5,999 nt of DNA from an uncultured Erysipelotrichaceae bacterium (GTDB lineage Bacteria > Bacillota_I > Bacilli_A > Erysipelotrichales > Erysipelotrichaceae): contig CALFEZ010000326.1 of the NCBI GenBank assembly GCA_937957895.1, forward strand, positions 1 through 5,999, given 5' to 3'. Within the stretch, counting starts at the first letter, position 1. Every line of letters starts with the position of its first letter. Under the pieces are notes generated by a model. It was not told where the DNA came from, made no database searches, and saw only the letters and a list, made by a program, of their open reading frames with translations. The position numbers were made by a program, and so were the translations under genes. This document shows positions 1-5,604 of this stretch, one piece after another.

Positions 1-245
1 TCAAACATTCTGCCTTTGGGGATATCTGCAGAAGTGATTACCGGCAATCGGTCATACATCGCACCGTTGATCCTGACGGTGCTTGTCAACATCCGTGTAG
101 GATTGGTAAGCTCCTTGCGGGCATATGTGTCTCCGCGAGGACAGGTATGGCCGGTAACACTAACAATGCTGTCATCATCGTCCAGAGTGATCTCTAAACG
201 ACAGCTTACCGGACAAACGATACATGTCATTTCTTTCGTTTTCAT
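1..245 (-). CDS. DUF1667 family iron-sulfur-type small subunit (3' end cut off by window edge)
   Basis: 81 complete codons are present; the C-terminus lies beyond the left edge (family members are about 120 residues). The protein begins MKTKEMTCIVCPVSC and shows four cysteines, C8, C11, C15 and C35 (C-x2-C-x3-C-x19-C, the last in TCPRG). A NPTR segment (residues 48-51) and a basic/proline stretch RLPVITSADIPKG (66-78) follow. This is the DUF1667 signature. The function is not established. The cysteine spacing resembles the N-terminal [4Fe-4S] site of molybdopterin oxidoreductases, so an electron-transfer subunit is a reasonable inference. The ATG at 245 overlaps the upstream gene's TGA by 4 bases (ATGA), and a GGAGGAGG ribosome site at 257-250 supports this start. 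Translational coupling and the recurrent pairing of this family with the two flavoproteins upstream suggest a third subunit of one complex. No transmembrane segment or signal peptide is visible. Confidence 0.9.
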   Translation of the reverse strand, partial: MKTKEMTCIVCPVSCRLEITLDDDDSIVSVTGHTCPRGDTYARKELTNPTRMLTSTVRINGAMYDRLPVITSADIPKGRMF

Positions 246-1501
246 GCAACCTCCTCCATAATCTCTAAACTGACTGATTGTTGCACATCTTCGATGTCTG
301 CTTTTCTTAGTACGACTTTTTCCATTTCAGCAGGTGCCAGATGTTTCTTTTTCATTCTTCTAAACTCATTGCCATCCTTTTTGATGACCAAATAAACATC
401 TTTGTGGGTGTTTTTTACGCGGAACATCAGCTCGATCGTTTTCTCCACATTTACAGGATGGATGGTTTGTGGGACGATGTAACCGATTCCTTTGTCTGCC
501 TGGGTTTTAAAGGAGTGTCCTGTCACAAGCTGGTCTTTGATGTATTTGGCTGCTGCGATTCCGGCTTTTCTGCCTTCTTCACTGACAAAATCGACAAGGT
601 CATGGACGTGAAGCACATTGCCGCATGCAAACACACCAGGCAAACTGGTTTGATAGGATTCATCTACCGCAGGTCCCCGAGTCTTAAGATCCATTTCGAT
701 CTCTGCTTCTTCGGATAATGCGTTTTCCGGGATCAGACCGATGGAAAACAACACGGTATCGACATCGAATGTCTTTTCGGTTCCGGGGATCGGTTGGAAT
801 TTTTCATCCACCTGATTGATCGTCACTGCGCTTACGCGATCAAGACCTTCGATCCGCGTGATCGTGTGACTTAAAAACAGTGGGATATCAAAATCAACGA
901 GGCATTGATTGATGTTACGAGGCAAACCATTGGAGTGGGGCATGATCTCAGCAACACCTTTAACTTCCGCGCCTTCTAATGTAAGACGACGAGCCATGAT
1001 CAAACCGATATCACCACTTCCAAGAATGAAGATCTTTTTGCCGACCATGAAGCCTTCCATGTTCAAGTATCGCTGTGCTGTTCCAGCACTCCAGACACCG
1101 CTTGGACGATATCCTGGTACTGCAATGGCTCCGCGGGTTCTTTCGCGGCATCCCATCGCAAGAACGATGGAACCTGCTTTTACTTGGACATATCCTTCTT
1201 CCGGACTGACATATTCTAAGATTTTGTCTTTGTTGAGATGAATAACCATGCTGTTTAAACGATAGGTGATCCTGTTTTGTTCCACAAGATCGATAAATCT
1301 CTCTGCATAAGATGGTCCGGACAACTCTTCTTTAAATGTGAACAATCCAAATCCATTATGAATACACTGGTTTAAAATACCACCCAGTTCTTTGTCTCTT
1401 TCAAGGATCAAGATATCTTCTATTCCTTGTTCATATGCGCTGACAGCAGCTGCAAGTCCAGCACTGCCACCACCAATGATCACTAAATCATAATGTTTCA
1501 T
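242..1501 (-). CDS. NAD(P)/FAD-dependent oxidoreductase, GlpB-position flavoprotein subunit
   Basis: This 419-residue soluble two-dinucleotide-binding-domain flavoprotein has an N-terminal FAD motif VIIGGGSAG (7-15) with the E34 end of the Rossmann fold. A GGILNQCIHNGFG segment (40-52, C46) is characteristic of this oxidoreductase subfamily. AMGCRERTRG (115-124) follows, then a second Rossmann motif GSGDIG (161-166) for NAD(P), and GVFACGN (289-295), the C-terminal FAD-contact motif. There is no thioredoxin-reductase CxxC pair in the middle domain, so it is not TrxB. I chose ATG 1501 because AAAGGAG lies 7 nt upstream and the Rossmann strand starts at once. An in-frame ATG at 1549 lies inside the preceding gene and has no merit. 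The gap to the upstream gene is 4 bp. Family knowledge: it accompanies GlpA-like and DUF1667 proteins and probably passes electrons between the dehydrogenase FAD and NAD(P) or another acceptor. The direction and the acceptor cannot be read from sequence. Confidence 0.9.
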   Translation of the reverse strand: MKHYDLVIIGGGSAGLAAAVSAYEQGIEDILILERDKELGGILNQCIHNGFGLFTFKEELSGPSYAERFIDLVEQNRITYRLNSMVIHLNKDKILEYVSPEEGYVQVKAGSIVLAMGCRERTRGAIAVPGYRPSGVWSAGTAQRYLNMEGFMVGKKIFILGSGDIGLIMARRLTLEGAEVKGVAEIMPHSNGLPRNINQCLVDFDIPLFLSHTITRIEGLDRVSAVTINQVDEKFQPIPGTEKTFDVDTVLFSIGLIPENALSEEAEIEMDLKTRGPAVDESYQTSLPGVFACGNVLHVHDLVDFVSEEGRKAGIAAAKYIKDQLVTGHSFKTQADKGIGYIVPQTIHPVNVEKTIELMFRVKNTHKDVYLVIKKDGNEFRRMKKKHLAPAEMEKVVLRKADIEDVQQSVSLEIMEEVA

Positions 1502-1505
1502 GTGC

Positions 1506-2939
1506 TTACTCCTTTGTCTTTCCAACAAGGATCTTGGACTCATCAGCATCCAATAATACTTCTGTTGGTGAAATATTCAACTCTCTTGCAAGGATATTGA
1601 TAACGCGAGGTTCACAAAATCCACCTTGACAACGTCCAGCTCCGGGACGTAAACGACGTTTGACCGCTTTGACTGTTTTGGCTCCGACATTTCTATGGAT
1701 GACGTCCACGATCTCACCTTCACTGACAAGTTCACAGCGACAGGTCATCTGTCCAAAGCGTTTATCTTTTTTGAACCACTCCTGCTTTTCATCGATGGAC
1801 ATCCGATTCAGAATCACCCATGCACGACGCTCTACACGAGGTTCTTTCTTAAGTTCGATAGGACGAATGTTTTGGATCAGCTTTTCTACCACGTACTCAC
1901 TGATAGCCGGGGCACTTGCCAGACCGGGTGATTCGATACCGATCAGATTGATGAATCCGGGGACATCTTTGGCTTCTTCAATAATGAAGTCTCCGGTGTT
2001 TGGAGTAGCACGTAAACCGACATATGTGCGAATGACGGTATGCATCGGGATGTTTTTAACAGTTTTCGACACTTCTTCTCTTACGTGATTCAAAGCTTCA
2101 GCTGTGTTGTCTTTTCCTTCTTTGTCGATGATCGGATCCGAAGTTGGACCAAGAAGGATGTTTTTATGGATGGTTGGCAATACTAAGATCCCTTTACTTT
2201 TTTCCGTAGGAATAGGGAAAATAGGTCTTCCAACAACAGGATTCTCGGCACGATCCAAAACGAAGTATTCTCCACGACGAGGTGTGATCGAATAACTTGC
2301 CTGAGTGGAAACCATGCGATAAACATCATCGGAATACAAACCTGCGGCATTGATGACGATGCCTGCCTGGAATACTCCTTGATTGGTAGTGACATCGAAA
2401 TAACCTTCTTTTTTCTCGATGGCGACTACTTTGGTGCTTAGATGCAGATCCAGTCCGTTGTTGACAGCATCTTCCAATGCGGCGATCGTAACTTCCCAAG
2501 GAGACACGATCCCCGTAGATGGTAAGCTGATTCCTTTGATGACGTGATCGCTCAAGTTTGGTTCTTGTTTAAGAAGTTCTTCACGATCAAGCATTTCGAC
2601 GGGCACATTGCGCTCAAGAGCTTGCTTATAGAGTACTTCAAGCTTTTCGATCTGCTCATCGTCGGTTGCTACGACAAAGGCTCCGCAGCGTTCAAAATCA
2701 ACTTTCAGTTCTTTGCATAGATCTTCATAAAGTTCGTTCCCCCGCAAATTCATTTTAATCATGAGGGATCCAGGTTTAGGGTCATGACCAGAGTGGATGA
2801 TCGCGCTGTTGGCACTGGTCGTTTCATTGGCAACGTCATTGTCTTTGTCAAGTACGGCGACTTTCAGATCGTACTTGGACAAACGATGCGCAATCAAACC
2901 ACCGATGACCCCTGCACCAATGATGATGATATCATACAT
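1506..2939 (-). CDS. GlpA-like FAD-dependent glycerol-3-phosphate dehydrogenase with C-terminal BFD [2Fe-2S] domain
   Basis: The product is 477 residues. A DAO-type FAD fold starts at once: IIIIGAGVIGG (4-14; G8, G10, G13), acidic D31, and TTSANSAIIHSG (40-51), the usual flavin-contact loop of GlpA/LhgO relatives. GIESPGLASAPAI (334-346) is the C-terminal FAD-binding segment. A BFD-like domain follows, with all four expected cluster ligands: C400-x-C402, then C437-x4-C442. The likely reaction is oxidation of sn-glycerol-3-phosphate to dihydroxyacetone phosphate in the cytoplasm, passing electrons through FAD and [2Fe-2S] to the two downstream subunits. The architecture matches E. coli GlpA, but substrate identity is inferred; another 2-hydroxyacid such as L-2-hydroxyglutarate is the main alternative. 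ATG 2939 is chosen because GGAGG sits 7 nt upstream; the in-frame ATG at 2960 lacks a site of that quality. It is the first gene of the operon, expressed from the cre-controlled promoter at 3027-3055. Confidence 0.88.
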   Translation of the reverse strand: MYDIIIIGAGVIGGLIAHRLSKYDLKVAVLDKDNDVANETTSANSAIIHSGHDPKPGSLMIKMNLRGNELYEDLCKELKVDFERCGAFVVATDDEQIEKLEVLYKQALERNVPVEMLDREELLKQEPNLSDHVIKGISLPSTGIVSPWEVTIAALEDAVNNGLDLHLSTKVVAIEKKEGYFDVTTNQGVFQAGIVINAAGLYSDDVYRMVSTQASYSITPRRGEYFVLDRAENPVVGRPIFPIPTEKSKGILVLPTIHKNILLGPTSDPIIDKEGKDNTAEALNHVREEVSKTVKNIPMHTVIRTYVGLRATPNTGDFIIEEAKDVPGFINLIGIESPGLASAPAISEYVVEKLIQNIRPIELKKEPRVERRAWVILNRMSIDEKQEWFKKDKRFGQMTCRCELVSEGEIVDVIHRNVGAKTVKAVKRRLRPGAGRCQGGFCEPRVINILARELNISPTEVLLDADESKILVGKTKE

Positions 2940-2969
2940 ATGTTTTCCTCCTTCTATCAAAAAACACCA

Positions 2970-2991
2970 AAAAATAGATAAATCTACTCTC
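2970..2991 (-). promoter_or_regulatory. Possible weak attenuator-like hairpin in the flavoprotein operon leader
   Basis: Read on the minus strand, the roughly 80-nt leader contains GAGAGTAGA, loop TTTA, TCTATTTTT. This can form 9 pairs, but three are G-U wobbles and only one is G-C. A run of six T overlaps the 3' arm and a second T run follows. B. subtilis glpD uses a leader terminator with GlpP antitermination, which makes this worth noting, but the stem is weak and could be chance in AT-rich DNA. Confidence 0.2.
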
Positions 2992-3026
2992 TGGCGCCTC
3001 TAAGTGGTTTATTAACTTGTATTGTC

Positions 3027-3055
3027 ATTGTAAACGATTTCACAGGGTCTGTAAA
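3027..3055 (-). promoter_or_regulatory. Sigma-A-type promoter of the flavoprotein operon
   Basis: On the minus strand, -35 TTTACA (3055-3050), a 17-bp spacer and -10 TACAAT (3032-3027) each match the consensus at 5 of 6 positions. Transcription would start near 3020, giving a leader of about 80 nt before ATG 2939. The cre box covers the spacer end and four bases of the -10. Confidence 0.75.
3029..3042. promoter_or_regulatory. CcpA catabolite-responsive element (cre)
   Basis: The plus strand reads TGTAAACGATTTCA and the minus strand TGAAATCGTTTACA. Both match the cre consensus TGWAANCGNTNWCA at every position. The site overlaps the -10 of the minus-strand promoter, where CcpA with HPr-Ser46-P would block RNA polymerase. 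This implies glucose-type repression of the flavoprotein operon. It lies about 95 bp upstream of the expected start of the divergent dehydrogenase gene, so any effect there is uncertain. Confidence 0.8.
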
Positions 3056-3066
3056 TATTGATAAAA

Positions 3067-3087
3067 TAATCACAATCTTTAATCACA
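3067..3087. repeat. Direct repeat TAATCACA x2 in the divergent control region
   Basis: TAATCACA occurs at 3067-3074 and again at 3080-3087, a 13-bp step. An inverted 7-bp partner, TTGTGAT, lies at 3113-3119 against ATCACAA at 3069-3075, touching the -10 of the plus-strand promoter. The repeats are certain as sequence. A role as operator half-sites for an unknown regulator is only a guess. Confidence 0.35.
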
Positions 3088-3115
3088 CACTTTATACCTT
3101 GTCTTTTGATGGTTG

Positions 3116-3124
3116 TGATATGAT
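3116..3124 (+). promoter_or_regulatory. Extended -10 promoter for the hydroxyacid dehydrogenase-rmuC transcript
   Basis: TGATATGAT gives an extended TG-N motif plus -10 TATGAT (3119-3124). No good -35 lies at 16-18 bp; the best is TTGTCT at 3099-3104, with only a 14-bp spacer. The extended -10 may compensate. The start would be near 3131, leaving a short leader of about 20 nt that still contains the AAAAAGGAG ribosome site at 3136-3144. Confidence 0.55.
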
Positions 3125-3151
3125 GAATACAAGAGAAAAAGGAGTGATTGG

Positions 3152-4105
3152 ATGAACATTGTGATCTTGGATGGAAGAGCGATGAATCCCGGAGATCTTT
3201 CCTGGGATGGCATCAGACGATCTGGAAAACTGACAGTATATGCCAAGACCGAAGTGAAGGACATAATCGATCGAGCCAAGGATGCTCACATCATTTTGAC
3301 AAATAAAACGCTGATCGACGGGGATACGATCAAACATCTGACCAAGTGCAGATACATCGGTGTGCTTGCAAGTGGATACAATGTTGTCGACATCGATGCA
3401 GCCAAAAAGCATGGCATCGTTGTGACCAATGTTCCCAACTACAGCACTGTGACAGTATCGCAGCATGTATTTGCTTTTATCTTGGATATCATTACAAAAG
3501 TCGGTCTGCATGATCAACACATCAAACAAAACAAATGGGCTACCAGTGATGATTTTACGTATTATGAACCACCCATCAGCGAACTATATCAAAAGAAGAT
3601 CGGCATTGTTGGTTTTGGCAATATCGGAAAGTCGGTCGCGAAAATAGCAAATGCATTTGAAATGGAAGTATTGATTTATGACAAAGGGAAAGAAGAGGTT
3701 CATCCTCTTGGCCAGAAAGTATCCTTGGATACGATTTTCAAAGTAGCTGACTTCATCACGTTGCACCTACCTTTAAAAGAACAAACAAGACACATCATCG
3801 ATCGTGATAGTTTCGATGCGATGAGACCAGAGGCAGTATTGATCAATACTGCCAGAGCTCAGTTGGTAGACAAAGAAGCTCTGTTGGATGCTCTTGATCT
3901 TGGTAAGATATCTTGGTATGCCACAGATGTCATGGAACAAGAACCTCCCCAAATCGATGATCCACTGATCAAGCATCCTAAGACAAAGATCACCGGACAT
4001 ATGGCATGGGCTTCCTTGGAAGCACGTGCTCGATGCATCGATATCGCAACAAAAAACATACAAGCTTTTCTGGGTGGAAACCCCATCCATCAGGTAAACA
4101 AATGA
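3152..4105 (+). CDS. NAD-dependent D-2-hydroxyacid dehydrogenase, glycerate dehydrogenase / hydroxypyruvate reductase type
   Basis: At 317 residues it is the usual length for the family, with no ACT domain, so a standard SerA is unlikely. The substrate-domain loop VLASGYNVVD (71-80) is followed by NVPNYSTVTVSQH (93-105), a pattern typical of glycerate dehydrogenases. The NAD fold has GFGNIG (154-159) and acidic D177, favouring NAD over NADP. The catalytic set is complete: R235 in NTARAQLVD, E264 in MEQEPP and H283 in TGHMAWAS. The expected reaction is hydroxypyruvate + NADH to D-glycerate, reversible, in the cytoplasm; glyoxylate or another 2-oxoacid is possible. GGAG at 3141-3144 lies 7 nt before ATG 3152. 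It precedes rmuC by 15 bp. The glycerate kinase gene 1.5 kb downstream strengthens the glycerate assignment, since that enzyme would consume its product. Confidence 0.92.
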   Translation: MNIVILDGRAMNPGDLSWDGIRRSGKLTVYAKTEVKDIIDRAKDAHIILTNKTLIDGDTIKHLTKCRYIGVLASGYNVVDIDAAKKHGIVVTNVPNYSTVTVSQHVFAFILDIITKVGLHDQHIKQNKWATSDDFTYYEPPISELYQKKIGIVGFGNIGKSVAKIANAFEMEVLIYDKGKEEVHPLGQKVSLDTIFKVADFITLHLPLKEQTRHIIDRDSFDAMRPEAVLINTARAQLVDKEALLDALDLGKISWYATDVMEQEPPQIDDPLIKHPKTKITGHMAWASLEARARCIDIATKNIQAFLGGNPIHQVNK

Positions 4106-4120
4106 ACCGGAGACACGATC

Positions 4121-5383
4121 ATGAATGAAACGACCTTGACCATTCTTTTAATCATACAAACTGCTTTGTTGCTTGCTTTGGTCATCTTTATGTTGAAGAT
4201 GCAAAGCGATCAAAAACAGATTCTCAAACAAATCGATATGATCGATGATCTTCAACGATCCATATCGGATCTTGAAAACTCCCACGAAACGATGTTTCGT
4301 AATCATCGTATCGAACTTACCAACACTTTGAGTGGTTTGCAGATGATTCTTCAGCACAGTATCCAGGAGTTGAACCAAACGCAATCAGAGAAGTTCGATC
4401 GCATGAACTCCATGATGATGCAACTGCTGGAACAACTGCGAAATCAAGTGGAGAAACAACTGTATCAGATCCAAGCTGACAACAACCAGCGTTTGGAACA
4501 AATGCGTTTGACAGTAGATGAGAAGCTTCAGCAGTCTGTCGAAAAACGATTTAACGAATCATTCAAACTCATCAGTGAACGTCTTGACATGGTTCAAAAG
4601 GGGTTGGGTGAGATGCAGACTTTGGCTACCGGAGTTGGAGACTTGAAAAAAGTTCTCACCAATGTCAAAACCAGAGGAAATTTGGGAGAAATCCAACTCA
4701 AGAACATTCTTGAACAAGTATTGTCCAATACCCAGTACATCGAAAACGCACAAGTGAATGAAACAGCAGATCGTGTGGAGTTTGCCATCAAACTTCCAGG
4801 TCAATCACAAGATGACCAACCATTGTTGTTGCCGATCGATTCCAAGTTTCCGATGGAGGATTATCAGCGGTTGTTGGATGCCTATGACCAAAGCAATGCC
4901 ATTGATAGTGCCGTGAAATCTTTTGAGAATGCTGTCAGAAAAAGTGCCAAGGATATCCATCAGAAGTATATCAATCCTCCGATCACGACCGATTTTGCGA
5001 TCATGTTTGTACCCACTGAAGGGCTCTATGCAGAGATATTGCGGATTGATGGACTGTTTGAACAGCTTCAACGAGACTTGAAGATCACTGTCGTAGGACC
5101 TTCAAATCTGGTTGCATTTTTGAGCAGTCTTCACATGGGATTTCGAACGCTCGCCATTGAAAAACGCAGCAGTGAGGTTTGGCATCTTCTGGGGACCATC
5201 AAAAATGAGTTTGATCAGTTCAAAGGGATATTGGATAGAACCAAAAAGAAACTTCAAGAAGCGACCAATGTCATTGAACAAGCCAATACCCGCACCCGTG
5301 TCATTCAAAGAAAACTTAAAAATGTTGAGTCTTTGGATACTTCGGAGTCGATCGAGATGGACGAGTCGGATTGGGAAACATAG
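4121..5383 (+). CDS. rmuC: RmuC family DNA recombination / maintenance protein
   Basis: The 420-residue protein has the standard RmuC order. One hydrophobic N-terminal helix (about 5-25, TLTILLIIQTALLL onward) anchors it or lies along the membrane. A long Gln/Glu/Lys-rich coiled coil covers about 30-165. The RmuC domain runs from about 172 to 385, with KTRGNLGEIQLKNILEQ (183-199), VEFAIKLPG (219-227), LPIDSKFPMEDYQRL (237-251), MFVPTEGLYAEI (295-306) and VGPSNLVAFLSSLHMGF (325-341). The D240-x-K242 pair in IDSKFP fits the PD-(D/E)xK nuclease-like fold proposed for the family. E. coli rmuC loss raises inversion between short inverted repeats; the biochemical activity is still poorly known. GGAG at 4109-4112 lies 8 nt before ATG 4121. 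The tail after 405 is acidic (TSESIEMDESDWET). It shares a transcript with the dehydrogenase and ends with TAG before a double terminator. Confidence 0.95.
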   Translation: MNETTLTILLIIQTALLLALVIFMLKMQSDQKQILKQIDMIDDLQRSISDLENSHETMFRNHRIELTNTLSGLQMILQHSIQELNQTQSEKFDRMNSMMMQLLEQLRNQVEKQLYQIQADNNQRLEQMRLTVDEKLQQSVEKRFNESFKLISERLDMVQKGLGEMQTLATGVGDLKKVLTNVKTRGNLGEIQLKNILEQVLSNTQYIENAQVNETADRVEFAIKLPGQSQDDQPLLLPIDSKFPMEDYQRLLDAYDQSNAIDSAVKSFENAVRKSAKDIHQKYINPPITTDFAIMFVPTEGLYAEILRIDGLFEQLQRDLKITVVGPSNLVAFLSSLHMGFRTLAIEKRSSEVWHLLGTIKNEFDQFKGILDRTKKKLQEATNVIEQANTRTRVIQRKLKNVESLDTSESIEMDESDWET

Positions 5384-5505
5384 TGTCCTGAAAAACGGAC
5401 TTGTGATGCAATTTCAACACTGATGAAAGACCTTGGAAGACACTTTATTCGTGTTATCGAAAAATAATGCTTATCAAAAGCATGGAAACATGATTTAATG
5501 GATTT

Positions 5506-5536
5506 GGGCAACCGGGGGGTGTTGCCCGCTTTTTTT
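5506..5536 (+). terminator. Intrinsic terminator 1 after rmuC
   Basis: GGGCAAC (5506-5512) pairs perfectly with GTTGCCC (5521-5527) around an 8-nt G-rich loop, CGGGGGGT. GC and a run of seven T (5530-5536) follow. It lies 122 nt after the rmuC stop and should end the dehydrogenase-rmuC transcript. Confidence 0.9.
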
Positions 5537-5545
5537 ATCCAAATC

Positions 5546-5577
5546 AGGACAATGCCATTTGTGATTGTCCTTTTTTT
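5546..5577 (+). terminator. Intrinsic terminator 2, overlapping the glycerate kinase promoter
   Basis: AGGACAAT (5546-5553) pairs perfectly with ATTGTCCT (5564-5571) over 8 bp with a 10-nt loop, followed directly by T at 5571-5577. It lies 9 bp after the first terminator and acts as a backup. Its loop and 3' arm also supply the -35 region of the next promoter. Confidence 0.85.
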
Positions 5578-5586
5578 ATGTATAAT
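5559..5586 (+). promoter_or_regulatory. Sigma-A-type promoter of the glycerate kinase gene
   Basis: The -10 is a consensus TATAAT (5581-5586). The best -35 is TTGTGA (5559-5564, 4 of 6) with a 16-bp spacer. Transcription would start around 5592-5594, almost on the ribosome site AAAAGGTGAT (5591-5600), so the leader would be only about a dozen nt. The -35 is weak, so activation or a slightly different spacing is possible. Confidence 0.65.
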
Positions 5587-5604
5587 TGAGAAAAGGTGAT
5601 AACC

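Noticed and set aside
1502..1549. Upstream ATG at 1549 as the start of the NAD(P)/FAD oxidoreductase
   Set aside because: It would add 16 residues inside the preceding gene. The strong ribosome site and the Rossmann strand both point to ATG 1501.
1660..2088. 142-codon plus-strand frame (and smaller frames at 341-718 and 909-1241)
   Set aside because: These are antisense shadows of the two flavoprotein genes. Their compositions look like translated noise, and the minus-strand frames have unbroken family motifs.
3067..3124. CRP/FNR-type operator (TGTGA half-sites)
   Set aside because: No TGTGA-N6-TCACA spacing is present. The two close copies are in the same orientation and the inverted one is about 40 bp away.
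3092..3529. 145-codon minus-strand frame overlapping the hydroxyacid dehydrogenase start
   Set aside because: It is antisense to a well-supported gene and crosses the divergent promoter region. It has no recognisable domain.
5420..5462. Possible hammerhead ribozyme: CTGATGA (5420-5426) and GAAA (5459-5462) in the right order
   Set aside because: The sequence between them does not form the required stem II next to the core (AAGACC cannot pair with TTATC), and no matching stems I and III are evident. Short core motifs occur by chance.
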